DNA of 64,000 nucleotides from positions 62,001-126,000 of the forward strand of contig NZ_VATA01000015.1 in assembly GCF_005870025.1 (NCBI RefSeq), read 5' to 3'. Source of the DNA: Poseidonocella sp. HB161398 (lineage in GTDB: Bacteria > Pseudomonadota > Alphaproteobacteria > Rhodobacterales > Rhodobacteraceae). Below, one piece after another: positions 8,906 to 17,926 of the stretch; the stretch's first letter is position 1; the number at the start of each line of letters is the position of its first letter. The position numbers were made by a program, and so were the translations under genes. The notes under the pieces are model-generated. The model was not told the DNA's origin and did not search any database. It saw nothing but the letters and a program-made list of their open reading frames with translations.

Positions 8906-8998
8906 CCCTGCCGCCTTAACCATTTGGCAAGGATGTGATGGCCCGTGCGACCCCGGAAGGTACAATTCAGGGAGAATTTGATCTTCCGGAGCCGAGCC

Positions 8999-9304
8999 AT
9001 GCATGTCCAGACCCTGTCGAGCGTCCTGATGCGCGATCTGCTGCGGCCCGCCGGGCTGACGCCCTGCTTCGGCGAGGAGGCGCGCGCAGGGCTCCTGCTG
9101 GAGCATTTCGACCGCGAGCGCCGCATGGCCGGCGAGGTGCTGCAGAATATCGAGGCGCTGGCCGACTGCCTCGGCGAATACCTGGCCGAGTACCAGGCGG
9201 GCCGCCGCAGCGCCGAGGCGCTCGCCGCCGAGCTCCGCTGCATGCTGGAGGTCATCGACATGGAGCTGCGCTATGACGAGGCCGAGGCGATGACCCGCCG
9301 CTAG
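8999..9304 (+). CDS. Small protein of unknown function
   Basis: A 101-aa acidic, mostly helical protein without signal peptide or membrane segment; I do not recognise a family. The middle (about 35-80) is rich in Glu, Ala, Leu and Arg with heptad-like spacing, suggesting a helical bundle. ATG 8999 is preceded by CGGAG at a workable distance. An upstream in-frame start at 8945 is less likely because the extra residues look non-coding. The gene lies between the AraC gene and the converging uxaA gene, with a 2-bp gap to the latter. A TTAACCAT motif sits 75 bp upstream of the start. Confidence 0.6.
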   Translation: MHVQTLSSVLMRDLLRPAGLTPCFGEEARAGLLLEHFDRERRMAGEVLQNIEALADCLGEYLAEYQAGRRSAEALAAELRCMLEVIDMELRYDEAEAMTRR

Positions 9305-9306
9305 CG

Positions 9307-10830
9307 CTACATCACCGCGCCGATCTGCCAGGGCAGGAACTCGTTGTCTCCGAGCCCCAGGAGTTCGCTCTTGGTCTTCTGCCCCGAAGCGGTGGCGATG
9401 ACGGCCTCGAGGATCTCGCGGCCCTTCTCCTGCAGGGCCACGCCGCGGCTGACGATATCGCCGCAATTGAGGTCCATGTCCTCGGGCATTGCCTGGTAGA
9501 GCGCGTCATTCGTTGCCACCTTGATCGTCGGCGCGGGTTTCGACCCGAAGGCCGAGCCGCGCCCCGTGGTGAAGACCAGAAGCTGCGCGCCGCCGGCGAT
9601 CTGCCCCGTCGCCGACACCGGATCATAGCCCGGCGTGTCCATGAAAACCAGGCCCGGGGTCCGGATCTGCTGGCCATAGGCCAGCACGTCGCGAAGGGGG
9701 GTCGATCCCGCCTTCGCGACGGCCCCCAGCGATTTCTCCAGGATCGTGGTCAGCCCGCCCGCCTTGTTGCCCGGGCTCGGATTGTTGTCGAGCGAGCCGC
9801 CGTTCATCGCCGCGTACTCTTCCCACCAGCGGATCCGCTCCAGAAGTTTCTCCGCGATCTCAGGGCTTTCCGCCCGGCGCAGCAGCAATTCCTCGGCGCC
9901 GAAGATCTCCGGTGTCTCCGACAGGACCACCGTCGCGCCGAGCCCCACCAGCATGTCGCAGGCCACGCCGAGCGCCGGATTGGCCGATATCCCGGAATAT
10001 CCATCCGAACCGCCGCATTGCAGCGCCAGCGCCAGGCCCGACACCGGGCAGTCGCTGCGCTCCGCGCGGTTCACCTCGGGCAGCATCTCGCGGATCTTCT
10101 CCGCGATCAGCGCCACCGTCGCGCGGGTGCCGCCATTCTCCTGGATGGTCAGCCCGTGGAAGCGTTCGCTGCCGGTCGCCTCGAACATCTGCTTCATCCG
10201 GGCGATCTGCATCACCTCGCAGCCGAGCCCGACGAAGATCGCCGCGCCGACATTGGGATGGGTGGCATGGCCCCAGAGCACCCGCTGCAGGTTCTCCCAG
10301 CCCGGGCCTTCATTGTTCATGCCGCAGCCGGTGCCATGGGCGAAGGCCACCACCCCGTCGACATTGGGATAGTCCGCGAGGATGCCGGACCGCATCACCT
10401 CGTCCGCCGCCTGGCGGATCACCGTGGCCGAGCAGTTCACCGTCGCCACCAGCGCGATCATGTTGCGCGTGCCCACCCGCCCGTCGGCGCGGCGGTAGCC
10501 GCGGAAGGTCCGGGGCGCCATCTCCGGCACCGCCTTGCGGGCGGCCTCCAGCTCGGCGCCGATCTGGTAGTCCCGCCCATGCGCCCCGATCTCGCAATTA
10601 TGGCTATGGACATGGGCACCTTCGGGAATGTCCATGGTTGCGTAGCCGATCACCTGCCCGAATTTCCGGATCGCGTCGCCTTTCGCGATCGGATGGCGCG
10701 CCAGCTTGTGCCCCGGCGAGACCGGCGCCCCGAGCGCCGCGCCGCGGCCCAGAGGGGTCTCTCCCGCCTTGGCGCGGGTGGTGACGATGGCGACATCGTC
10801 GCGCGGATCGAGCAGGATCGGATCGGACAT
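9307..10830 (-). CDS. uxaA: Altronate dehydratase
   Basis: A 507-aa enzyme that dehydrates D-altronate to 2-keto-3-deoxygluconate (KDG), the third step of galacturonate breakdown. The N-terminal SAF domain (about 1-95) and C-terminal catalytic domain are fused, as in UxaA. Conserved stretches include HGTGCGMNN, GLGCEV, QENGGT and LQCGGSDGYSG; their Cys, His and Glu residues fit the Fe/Mn centre of UxaA-type dehydratases. It is the last gene of the uxaC-TRAP-kdgF-kduI-kduD-uxaA operon, behind an 11-bp hairpin. Galactarate dehydratase is a related alternative, but the uronate neighbours favour altronate. Confidence 0.9.
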   Translation of the reverse strand: MSDPILLDPRDDVAIVTTRAKAGETPLGRGAALGAPVSPGHKLARHPIAKGDAIRKFGQVIGYATMDIPEGAHVHSHNCEIGAHGRDYQIGAELEAARKAVPEMAPRTFRGYRRADGRVGTRNMIALVATVNCSATVIRQAADEVMRSGILADYPNVDGVVAFAHGTGCGMNNEGPGWENLQRVLWGHATHPNVGAAIFVGLGCEVMQIARMKQMFEATGSERFHGLTIQENGGTRATVALIAEKIREMLPEVNRAERSDCPVSGLALALQCGGSDGYSGISANPALGVACDMLVGLGATVVLSETPEIFGAEELLLRRAESPEIAEKLLERIRWWEEYAAMNGGSLDNNPSPGNKAGGLTTILEKSLGAVAKAGSTPLRDVLAYGQQIRTPGLVFMDTPGYDPVSATGQIAGGAQLLVFTTGRGSAFGSKPAPTIKVATNDALYQAMPEDMDLNCGDIVSRGVALQEKGREILEAVIATASGQKTKSELLGLGDNEFLPWQIGAVM

Positions 10831-10849
10831 GGGTCGGGTCTCCGGTTAT

Positions 10850-10875
10850 GGCAGGGCGCGCCTCCGCGCCCTGCC
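10850..10875 (-). terminator. Intercistronic hairpin between kduD and uxaA
   Basis: A perfect 11-bp stem (GGCAGGGCGCG at 10850-10860 with CGCGCCCTGCC at 10865-10875) closed by a CCTC tetraloop. It fills the 52-bp gap between kduD and uxaA and lacks a T-run. It may attenuate uxaA relative to kduD or protect the upstream message; this is inferred from position. Confidence 0.5.
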
Positions 10876-10882
10876 GGAAGGG

Positions 10883-11632
10883 TCAGCGCGCCAGCCAGCC
10901 GCCATCGACATTCAGCACGGCGCCGGTGACGTATTTCGCGGCCGGCGAGGCCAGGAAGCAGACGGCGCCGGCGATATCCTCGGGCTCGCCCCAGCGGCCT
11001 GCCGGGATGCGCTCGAGGATCTGGCGCGACCGGTCCTCGTCCGCGCGCAGCGCCGAGGTGTTGTTGGTCGCGATATAGCCCGGCGCCACCGCGTTCACGG
11101 TGATGCCGTCCTGCGCCCATTCATTGGCGAAGATCTTGGTCAGGCCCGCCACGCCGTGCTTCGACGCGGTATAGCCCGGCACCCGGATCCCGCCCTGGAA
11201 GCTCAGCAGCGAGGCGATATTGACGATGCGCCCGCCCTCGCCCTTGGCGATCGCCTGCTTGCCGAAGGCCTGGCAGAGCAGGAAGACCGCCTTGAGATTG
11301 ACGTTCATCACCTCGTCCCAGTCCAGCTCGGAATGCTTGACCGAGTCCTCGCGGCGGATGATGCCGGCATTGTTGACCAGGATGTCGAGCGGCGCGACGC
11401 TTTCCAGCGCGGCCACCCCGGCATGCGGGTCCGACAGGTCGACCAGCAGCGTCTCGCCGGTGCCGCCGATCCCGGTGATCATTTCCACGGTCTCGTCGCA
11501 GGCCCGGCGCCCGGCGGCGATGACATGGGCCCCGCGTTCCGCGAGACCCACGGCGATCGCCTGGCCGATGCCGGTATTCGCGCCCGTCACCAGGGCGCGC
11601 TTGCCGTCGATCCGGAAAGGGTCTGCCGCCAT
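10883..11632 (-). CDS. kduD: 2-deoxy-D-gluconate 3-dehydrogenase (2,5-diketo-3-deoxygluconate reductase)
   Basis: A 249-aa classical short-chain dehydrogenase. It reduces 2,5-diketo-3-deoxygluconate to KDG. Motifs: cofactor-binding TGANTGIG (about 17-24), NNAG near 91, catalytic Ser in NIASLLSFQGG, and YTASKHG with the catalytic Tyr and Lys; the C-terminus reads VLNVDGGWLAR as in KduD. It overlaps the kduI stop by one base (TGATG) and sits in the order kdgF-kduI-kduD, the sequential route for unsaturated uronates released by GH105 or lyases. Confidence 0.92.
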   Translation of the reverse strand: MAADPFRIDGKRALVTGANTGIGQAIAVGLAERGAHVIAAGRRACDETVEMITGIGGTGETLLVDLSDPHAGVAALESVAPLDILVNNAGIIRREDSVKHSELDWDEVMNVNLKAVFLLCQAFGKQAIAKGEGGRIVNIASLLSFQGGIRVPGYTASKHGVAGLTKIFANEWAQDGITVNAVAPGYIATNNTSALRADEDRSRQILERIPAGRWGEPEDIAGAVCFLASPAAKYVTGAVLNVDGGWLAR

Positions 11633-12459
11633 CAGCGCAGCTCGTCCATGGCGACCATGTCCATGTCGGTGAAGTCGGTATTGTCGCCGGCCATCGCCCA
11701 GCAGAAGGTGTAGCTGCCGGTGCCCGCGCCCGAATGGATCGACCAGGGCGGCGAGATCACGGCCTCTTCGCTCGACATGACGATATGGCGGGTCTCGTTC
11801 GGCTCGCCCATGAAGTGGAAGACGCGGGAGCCCTCGTCGAGGTCGAAATACAGGTACGCCTCCATCCGGCGGTCATGCAGGTGGGCCGGCATGGTGTTCC
11901 ACAGGCTGCCCGGCAGGAACTGGGTGTAGCCCATGGTCAGCTGGCAGGTCTCCTGGACGTCGGGATGCAGGAACTGGATGATGACGCGCTCGTTGGCGGT
12001 GTCCTTCGAGCCCAGCTCGACCCGCTTTGCGTCCGCGGGCTTGATCAGCCGGGTCGCGATGGCGCGGTGCGCCGGGGTGCAGACCAGGTAGAAGCGGCCG
12101 GCGCCCGAGAACTCGACCGGGCCCGCGCCCATGCCGATATAGAGCACGTCGCCCTTCTCCATCTCGTAGCTTTCGCCGCCGACGGTGACGGTGCCGGCTT
12201 CGGGGCCGATATTCAGCACGCCCATCTCGCGGCGCTCCAGCACGGTCTTGGTGCCGGTGTTCTGCACCTCGTCGATCACGATCGGGCTGCCCGCGGGCAC
12301 GACGGAGCCGAGGATCATCCGGTCGTAATGCGAATAGGTCAGCTTGGCCTCGCCGGGGACGAAGAGCCCGCCGACATGGAACTCGTCGCGCAGCCCGTCG
12401 GTATCGAGCGTCTTGGTGGTGCGGGGGTCGATCGCGTGGCGGATGTCGACTTGGGTCAT
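11632..12459 (-). CDS. kduI: 5-dehydro-4-deoxy-D-glucuronate isomerase
   Basis: A 275-aa cupin-type zinc isomerase that converts 4-deoxy-5-ketouronate (DKI) to 2,5-diketo-3-deoxygluconate. The zinc ligands are visible in AHLHDRRMEAYLYF (HxH and Glu) and WSIHSG further on. The N-terminal IRHAIDPRTTKTLDTDGLR is characteristic. ATG 12459 was chosen over an upstream ATG because it sits 9 bases after AAGGAGGAG and gives the family-standard MTQVDIRH start. It overlaps kduD by one base. Confidence 0.93.
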   Translation of the reverse strand: MTQVDIRHAIDPRTTKTLDTDGLRDEFHVGGLFVPGEAKLTYSHYDRMILGSVVPAGSPIVIDEVQNTGTKTVLERREMGVLNIGPEAGTVTVGGESYEMEKGDVLYIGMGAGPVEFSGAGRFYLVCTPAHRAIATRLIKPADAKRVELGSKDTANERVIIQFLHPDVQETCQLTMGYTQFLPGSLWNTMPAHLHDRRMEAYLYFDLDEGSRVFHFMGEPNETRHIVMSSEEAVISPPWSIHSGAGTGSYTFCWAMAGDNTDFTDMDMVAMDELR

Positions 12460-12475
12460 TGGGAGAGTCTCCTCC

Positions 12476-12784
12476 TTACAGGAAATCGTCACGTCGGGGG
12501 GTGAAGCAGTCGATCAGCTCGCCGTCCTCGAGGCAGACGCAGCCATGCGTCGCCCCGGACGGGATCACGAAGCTGTCGCCCGGCCCGATCTCTGTGGTCT
12601 CTTCGCCGATGGTGAAGGCGAAGCGGCCGGTTTTCACATAGGTCGACTGCACATGCGGGTGGCTGTGCAGCGCCCCTTCCGCATCCTTGGAGAAGCGGAA
12701 GGAGACAACCATCAGTTCAGGCGCGTCGGCCAGAACCTGTCTGGTAACTCCGCCGAGGTCGACGGGCGGAAAGACATTAGTCAT
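12476..12784 (-). CDS. kdgF: Cupin KdgF, unsaturated uronate linearising enzyme
   Basis: A 102-aa single-domain cupin. KdgF speeds the ring opening of 4,5-unsaturated galacturonate to the linear DKI that KduI then uses. The metal site is readable as HSHPHVQSTY (two His and a Gln) and SGATHG (third His). ATG 12784 has GGAGG upstream and gives the usual MTN start. Its place directly before kduI and kduD matches known pectin clusters. A generic cupin is the alternative, but the length, metal motif and neighbours agree. Confidence 0.85.
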   Translation of the reverse strand: MTNVFPPVDLGGVTRQVLADAPELMVVSFRFSKDAEGALHSHPHVQSTYVKTGRFAFTIGEETTEIGPGDSFVIPSGATHGCVCLEDGELIDCFTPRRDDFL

Positions 12785-12815
12785 CGGACACCTCCATTGA
12801 TCTGTATGACAGCCT

Positions 12816-14096
12816 TTACCGGAAAACCGCGGGAAGCCAAAGCGAAAGTGCCGGGACATAAGTGACCAGGATCAGCGTCGCGAAGGCGGCGAAGTAGAAG
12901 GGCCAGATCGTCCGCATCGCCTGGCCGATGCCGATATTGCCGACCGCGCAGCCGACGAACAGCACCGATCCGACCGGCGGCGTGCACAGCCCGATGCCGA
13001 GATTGAGGATCAGGATGATGCCGAACTGCACCGGATCGACCCCGAAGGCCTGTGCCACCGGCAGGAAGATCGGCGTGGTGATCACGATCAGCGGGCTCAT
13101 GTCCATGAAGGTGCCCAGCACCAGCAGGCTGATATTGATCAGCAGCAGGATCACCAGCGGGTTGTCGGAGAAGTTCTGCAGGAACTCCACCATCGAGGCC
13201 GGGACCTTCAGGAAGGCCAGCAGCCAGCCGAAGGCCGCCGCGCAGCCGATCACCAGGAGCACCATCGCCGTGGTGCGCACCGCGCCCAGCGTCGCCTCGA
13301 CGAAGTCGCGCCAGGACAGCGAGCGGTAGGCGAAGAGCGTCACGAAAAGCGCGTAGACCACCGCGATGCAGGAGCTCTCCGAGGCGGTGAAGATGCCCGA
13401 GCGCACGCCGCCGAAGATGATCGCGACCAGGATCAGCCCCGGCACCGCCGAGAGGAACAGCGCCCCCAGCATCCGGCCGCCCGGGAAGGGCTCCGTCGGA
13501 TAGCCGCGGCGCTTGGCCACGAACCAGGCGGCGACCATCAGGCTCAGCGCCAGCAGCAGCCCCGGGATGATCCCGGCGGTGAAGAGATCGGCGATCGACA
13601 GCCGCCCGCCCGCCGAGATCGAGTAGATGATCAGGTTGTGCGAGGGCGGCAGCATCAGCGCGATGATCGACGAGGTCACGGTGACATTGACGGCGTAGTC
13701 GGTGTCGTAGCCGCGCTTCTCCATCTGCGGGATCATCAGCCCGCCGATGGCGGAGGCATCCGCCGCGGCCGAGCCGGAGATGCCGCCGAAGAGGCACGAG
13801 GCCAGGATGTTCACCTGCCCCAGCCCGCCCTTGAGATGGCCGACCATGGCGCCCGCCAGCGCGACGAGGCGCCGCGCGATGTCGCCGCGGACCATCAGCT
13901 CGCCCGCGTAGATGAAGAACGGGATCGCCATCAGCGCGAAGACCGAGACGCCGGAATTCAGCCGCTGGAAGACGATGACCGGCGGCAGGCCCATGTAGAG
14001 CACGGTGAAGAAGCTGGAGACGCCGAGGCAGAAGGCCACGGGCGTGCCGATCAGCAGCAGGAAGGTGAAGCTTCCGAAGAGAATCCAGAGTTCCAT
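12816..14096 (-). CDS. TRAP transporter large permease (DctM), uronate type
   Basis: A 426-aa membrane protein with about twelve helices, the Na+-coupled channel subunit of a tripartite TRAP transporter. Conserved segments include PFFIYAGELM, SCLFGGISGSAAADASAIGG and PPSHNLIIYS. The start MELWILFGSF at 14096 is standard for the family and lies one base from the DctQ stop; the open frame farther upstream is not coding. The transporter lies between uxaC and kdgF, so monomeric galacturonate, glucuronate or unsaturated uronate is the likely cargo. Confidence 0.9.
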   Translation of the reverse strand: MELWILFGSFTFLLLIGTPVAFCLGVSSFFTVLYMGLPPVIVFQRLNSGVSVFALMAIPFFIYAGELMVRGDIARRLVALAGAMVGHLKGGLGQVNILASCLFGGISGSAAADASAIGGLMIPQMEKRGYDTDYAVNVTVTSSIIALMLPPSHNLIIYSISAGGRLSIADLFTAGIIPGLLLALSLMVAAWFVAKRRGYPTEPFPGGRMLGALFLSAVPGLILVAIIFGGVRSGIFTASESSCIAVVYALFVTLFAYRSLSWRDFVEATLGAVRTTAMVLLVIGCAAAFGWLLAFLKVPASMVEFLQNFSDNPLVILLLINISLLVLGTFMDMSPLIVITTPIFLPVAQAFGVDPVQFGIILILNLGIGLCTPPVGSVLFVGCAVGNIGIGQAMRTIWPFYFAAFATLILVTYVPALSLWLPAVFR

Positions 14097-14097
14097 G

Positions 14098-14604
14098 TCA
14101 GTGTTCCGCCGTTTCGCCGAAGCGCGAGGTCGGAAGGCCCGCGGCGCGGCGCGCCAGGCGCTCCACCGAGAAGAGCACCACCAGGACCCCGCCCGATATG
14201 ATCGGCAGGAAGCTGACCGCGCCCGAGAAGCCCAGCGACGGGATGGTCGTCCCGGCGGTCTTCGCGGCGAGCTGCCAGCCATAGATCACCATCCCCGCCC
14301 CGAAGGCGGTCACGACGATGTCGGAAATCGAGTAGAGGACCAGCTTGACCCGGTCGGGCAGCAGGTAGAGCAGCACCTCGAAGCTCAGATGGTAGCCCTC
14401 GCGGATGCCCACCGCGGCGCCGAGCAGGATGAACCAGCCCATCACCAGGATCGCGGCCGGCTCGGTCCAGATCAGGCTGTCGTTCAGCACGTAGCGGAAG
14501 AACACCTGGGCGGCGATCATCGCGGTCATCAGCACCAGGCCGATGCCCGAGATCCACAGCCCGATCCGGGCGATGATCCCGGTTATTCTTGCAACAGTTT
14601 CCAT
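14098..14604 (-). CDS. TRAP transporter small permease (DctQ), uronate type
   Basis: A 168-aa four-helix inner-membrane protein that joins binding protein and large permease. The membrane segments are near residues 10-32, 43-65, 85-107 and 128-150, and the family-typical VFFRYVLNDSLIWTEP follows the first. ATG 14604 follows AAGGGGCAGGGG. A farther upstream ATG at 14658 would add 18 polar residues and overlap the binding-protein gene, so it was rejected. Confidence 0.85.
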   Translation of the reverse strand: METVARITGIIARIGLWISGIGLVLMTAMIAAQVFFRYVLNDSLIWTEPAAILVMGWFILLGAAVGIREGYHLSFEVLLYLLPDRVKLVLYSISDIVVTAFGAGMVIYGWQLAAKTAGTTIPSLGFSGAVSFLPIISGGVLVVLFSVERLARRAAGLPTSRFGETAEH

Positions 14605-14623
14605 CCCCTGCCCCTTAAGGAAG

Positions 14624-14646
14624 GGGGCCGCCGTGCTGGCGGCCCC
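14624..14646 (-). terminator. Intercistronic hairpin after the TRAP binding-protein gene
   Basis: A perfect 9-bp stem GGGGCCGCC / GGCGGCCCC with a GTGCT loop, between the dctP stop (14655) and the dctQ start (14604). No T-run. Its position matches the hairpins behind the other binding-protein genes in this window and would favour excess periplasmic binding protein; the role is inferred. Confidence 0.5.
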
Positions 14647-14654
14647 GGTCTGGC

Positions 14655-15629
14655 TCACTCGGTGGCCTGGATGCGCTCGACCAGATCCTTGAGCTTGTCG
14701 GAGGTCACGTGCTTCTCGTAGACCGGCTTCATCGCCTCGATGAACGGGGTCTTGTCGATGTCGGTGATGACCTCGACGCCGGCGTCGATAACCTTCTGCT
14801 CGGAGGCCGCCTCGCGCTCTTCCCAGAGCTCGCGCATCACCGGCACGCTGTCCTTCGCCGCCTGGCGGACCAGCTCCTGGTCCTCCGGGCTCAGCTTGTC
14901 CCAGGTCAGCTTCGACATCACCAGCACTTCGGGCACGATCAGGTGCTGGTCGAGCGTGTAGTACTTGGCGACCTCGAAATGGCCGGAGGATTCATAGGAG
15001 GGCCAGTTGTTCTCGGCGCCGTCGATCACGCCGGTCTGGATCGAGGAATAGACCTCGCCATAGGGCAGCGGCGTCGCGTTGGCGCCAAGCGCCGAGACCA
15101 TGTCGACGAAGATGTCGGACTGCATGACGCGGAACTTCATCCCCGCCAGATCCGCCATCGAGGTGATCGGCTTCTCGGAATTGTAGAAGCTGCGCGAGCC
15201 GCCGTCGTAGAAGGCCAGGCCGACCAGGTCATGCGCTTCGAAGGCGGCCAGGATCTCGTCGCCGATTGGGCCGTCCATCACGTGGTGCATGTGCTCCACC
15301 GAGCGGAACACGTAGGGCAGCGAGACGACCTGGGTTTCCTCGATGATGTTGTTGAACGGACCCATCGAGACGCGGTTCATGTCGATGACGCCGAACTGGG
15401 TCTGCTCGATCGTGTCCTTCTCCTCGCCCAGCTGGGCGGAGTGGAACACCTCGACGCACAGGCGTCCGTCGCTGCGCTCTTCGAGAAGCTTGCCCATCTC
15501 CTGGACGGCCAGCACGGTCGGGTAGCCTTCGGGATGGGTGTCCGACGAGCGGAACGTGGTCTCGCAGGCCGTTGCGGCGGTTGCGATCGCGGAGCCGGCC
15601 AGAAGCGCGGCAGTCAGTGTCAGTTTCAT
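14655..15629 (-). CDS. TRAP transporter periplasmic binding protein (DctP), uronate type
   Basis: A 324-aa binding protein with a signal peptide at about 1-21 ([21 protein letters not shown]). Family features are [20 protein letters not shown] (the Arg that clamps the substrate carboxylate) and [14 protein letters not shown] 15629 follows GGGAGGAAG. It is the second gene after uxaC and co-transcribed with the KDG-forming enzymes, so a uronic acid such as D-galacturonate or D-glucuronate is the probable ligand. Ligand identity is inferred. Confidence 0.87.
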   Translation of the reverse strand: MKLTLTAALLAGSAIATAATACETTFRSSDTHPEGYPTVLAVQEMGKLLEERSDGRLCVEVFHSAQLGEEKDTIEQTQFGVIDMNRVSMGPFNNIIEETQVVSLPYVFRSVEHMHHVMDGPIGDEILAAFEAHDLVGLAFYDGGSRSFYNSEKPITSMADLAGMKFRVMQSDIFVDMVSALGANATPLPYGEVYSSIQTGVIDGAENNWPSYESSGHFEVAKYYTLDQHLIVPEVLVMSKLTWDKLSPEDQELVRQAAKDSVPVMRELWEEREAASEQKVIDAGVEVITDIDKTPFIEAMKPVYEKHVTSDKLKDLVERIQATE

Positions 15630-15709
15630 GGTCTTCCTCCCCTGATGAAACTGCGGGAATGCGGGGCCGGACGGAAGCTCTGCTCCCTCTCCCGTCCAGC
15701 CCGCGCGGA

Positions 15710-17122
15710 TCACTTCAGGCCATAGGCATCCTTGGCCAGATTGTAGGTCAGGTCCTTCGCCACTTCGAAGGCGTCGGCCTCGCCCAGCCGCCCGGTGGCG
15801 ACCAGCCCGGCCAGGTAGGAGCAGTCCGAGCGGCGCGCGACATCGTGGCGGGCCGGGATCGAGCAGAAGGCGCGGGTGTCGTCGTTGAACCCGGCGGTGT
15901 TGTAGAAGCCCGCCGTCTCCGTGGTCATCTCGCGGAAGCGCTTGATGCCCTCGTAGCTGTCATGGAACCACCAGGGCGGGCCGAGGCGCAGCGCCGGATA
16001 GACCCCGGCCAGCGGCGCCAGCTCGCGCGAATAGACGGTCTCGTCGAGCGTGAAGAGGATGATCCGCAGCTTCGGATCCATGCCCACCGCGTTCAGCAGC
16101 GGCGAGAGATGGCCGACATAGTCGGTGCGGCCGGGGATGTCGAAGCCCTTGTCGCGGCCATGCTCGGCGAAGACGCCAGCATGGTGGTTGCGGCGGCTGC
16201 CCGCGTGGATCTGCAGGGTCAGCCCGTCCTCGAGGCTCATCCGCCCCATCTCGGTCAGCATCTGGCCGCGGAAGGCATCGGCCTCTTCCGGCGTGCAGGT
16301 CCCGGCCAGCGCCTTCTGGAACAGCGCCGCCGCCTCGTTCTGCGGCAGATCCTCGGTGCGGGCCGAAGGGTGGCCGTGATCCGAGGCCGTGGCGCCGCCG
16401 AATTCCTTGAAATAGGCGCGCCGCGCACGATGGGCGTTCAGGTAGCCTTCCCAGGTCGAGGTGTCCTCGCCGGTCAGCGCGCCGAGCTGCTCGACATTGC
16501 CCGCGAAACCCTCGAATTCGGGATCGACCACGGCATCGGGACGGTAGGTCGTCACCACCTTGCCGCCCCAGCCCGAAGCGGTGATCGCCTTGTGCCATTT
16601 CAGGTCGTCGAGCGCGCCCTCGGTGGTGGCGAGAAGCTCGATGCCGAAGCGCTCGTAGAGGGCGCGCGGCGTGAATTCGGGGGTGGCCAGCTTGGCGTCG
16701 ATATGGTCGTAGTACTCATCGGCCGTGGCCGCCGAGAGCGGCGTGTCGAGGCCGAAGACGAACTGGAAGGAGTGGTTCAGCCACATGGCCGAGGGGGTGC
16801 CCCGGAACAGGTGGAAATTCTCGGCGAAGAGGCGCCAGATCTTGCGAGGATCGGTCTCGGTCTGGCCGCCGTCGACGCGCGGCACGCCCAGATCGGTCAG
16901 CGGGATCCCCTGGCTGACCAGCATGCGGAAGACATAGTGGTCGGGGATGACGAACAGCTCGGCCGGGTTGGGAAAGCGCTCGTTCTCGGCGAACCAGCGC
17001 GGGTCGCAATGGCCGTGCGGCGACACGATCGGCATGTCCGCCACGCTTTCGAAAAGGCGGCGTGCAAGTCCGCGCAGGCCGGGCTCTGCCGGAAACAGGC
17101 GGTCGGGATCGGTCAGGCTCAT
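15710..17122 (-). CDS. uxaC: Glucuronate/galacturonate isomerase
   Basis: A 470-aa amidohydrolase-fold isomerase that interconverts D-galacturonate with D-tagaturonate and D-glucuronate with D-fructuronate. The N-terminal [15 protein letters not shown] carries the HxH metal motif, and the length is normal for UxaC. It is the first gene of the minus-strand uronate operon. A promoter with TTGACA lies about 35-60 bp upstream, and AAAGGGG precedes the ATG. Its tagaturonate product needs a reductase (UxaB) that is not in the window. Confidence 0.93.
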   Translation of the reverse strand: MSLTDPDRLFPAEPGLRGLARRLFESVADMPIVSPHGHCDPRWFAENERFPNPAELFVIPDHYVFRMLVSQGIPLTDLGVPRVDGGQTETDPRKIWRLFAENFHLFRGTPSAMWLNHSFQFVFGLDTPLSAATADEYYDHIDAKLATPEFTPRALYERFGIELLATTEGALDDLKWHKAITASGWGGKVVTTYRPDAVVDPEFEGFAGNVEQLGALTGEDTSTWEGYLNAHRARRAYFKEFGGATASDHGHPSARTEDLPQNEAAALFQKALAGTCTPEEADAFRGQMLTEMGRMSLEDGLTLQIHAGSRRNHHAGVFAEHGRDKGFDIPGRTDYVGHLSPLLNAVGMDPKLRIILFTLDETVYSRELAPLAGVYPALRLGPPWWFHDSYEGIKRFREMTTETAGFYNTAGFNDDTRAFCSIPARHDVARRSDCSYLAGLVATGRLGEADAFEVAKDLTYNLAKDAYGLK

Positions 17123-17155
17123 CTTCTGCCCCTTTGAATCGGATCTTCTAGCTCA

Positions 17156-17184
17156 CTGATATGCTAGTCTGATAGTTGTGTCAA
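17156..17184 (-). promoter_or_regulatory. Sigma-70-type promoter of the uxaC operon
   Basis: Read on the minus strand, TTGACA (17184-17179) is followed after exactly 17 bp by TATCAG (17161-17156), four of six matches to the -10 consensus. The predicted start lies about 27 bases before the uxaC ATG. The spacer overlaps two copies of CTGATA on the plus strand (17156-17161 and 17169-17174, 13 bp apart), a plausible binding site for the adjacent GntR-type regulator. Confidence 0.65.
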
Positions 17185-17203
17185 AGCGCGAATGCCGTAT
17201 ACT
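17176..17203 (+). promoter_or_regulatory. Candidate promoter of the gntR-kdgK pair
   Basis: TATACT at 17198-17203 is a five-of-six -10 element, with TTGTGT at 17176-17181 (spacer 16 bp) as a weak -35. It overlaps the uxaC promoter back to back. A start near 17210 would exclude the ATG at 17192 and supports initiation at 17231. Confidence 0.45.
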
Positions 17204-17230
17204 GGCGGCAAGAGGAGCAGCCGGACCGCC

Positions 17231-17926
17231 ATGCCAGACACGATCGCCCCCCTATCCGCCATACAGACCGCGACGGCCACAGATCAGGTCTTCGAGGCGC
17301 TCTACCACGCGCTCATCACCTTCGGGCTGCCGCCCGGCACCAAGGTGTCCGAGGCGGAAATCGCCAAGCAGCTGGGCGTGTCGCGCCAGCCGGTGCGCGA
17401 CGCCTTCTTCCGGCTCTCGCAGCTGGGCTTCCTGTCGATCCGCCCGCAGCGGGCGACGCTGATCACCAAGATCTCCGAGAAGGGCGTGCACCAGGCCGCC
17501 TTCGTGCGCGCCGCGCTCGAGGCCGCCTGCATCCGCGACGCGGTGAAGCACATCACCGAAGAGGACCTGGCCGAGCTCTCGACGCTGATGGCGCGCCAGA
17601 AGCTCGCCACCGAGACCGGTCCGCGCAGCGTCTTCCACGAGCTCGACGACCTCCTGCACAAGCGCATCTGCGAGATGTCGGGCCATGGCTATGCCTGGTC
17701 GCTGATCCAGGAGCAGAAGGCGCATATCGACCGCGTGCGCTTCCTGTCGCTTTCCTTCGGACAGCAGGACGCCTATGACCAGCATGTGACGATCGTCGCG
17801 GCCCTGGCCGCGCGCGATCCGGATGCCGCCGAGACCTGCCTGCGCGACCATCTCAGCCGGATCCGCAATATCCTACCCGTGGTGCGCGCCGAGCATCCGC
17901 AGTATTTCGAGGACCCCGACCAATGA
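17231..17926 (+). CDS. GntR-family (FCD) transcriptional regulator of uronate catabolism
   Basis: A 231-aa repressor-type protein. An N-terminal winged helix-turn-helix (about 12-75; VSEAEIAKQLGVSRQPVRDAFFRL) is followed by an all-helical FCD ligand domain. The ligand-domain metal site can be seen as FHELDDLLH and LRDHL. It is divergent from uxaC and translationally coupled to kdgK by ATGA, which is typical of KdgR/UxuR-like control by KDG or a uronate. ATG 17231 was chosen because an upstream ATG at 17192 lies ahead of the predicted transcription start; GAGGAG lies 13 bases before 17231. Confidence 0.87.
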   Translation: MPDTIAPLSAIQTATATDQVFEALYHALITFGLPPGTKVSEAEIAKQLGVSRQPVRDAFFRLSQLGFLSIRPQRATLITKISEKGVHQAAFVRAALEAACIRDAVKHITEEDLAELSTLMARQKLATETGPRSVFHELDDLLHKRICEMSGHGYAWSLIQEQKAHIDRVRFLSLSFGQQDAYDQHVTIVAALAARDPDAAETCLRDHLSRIRNILPVVRAEHPQYFEDPDQ

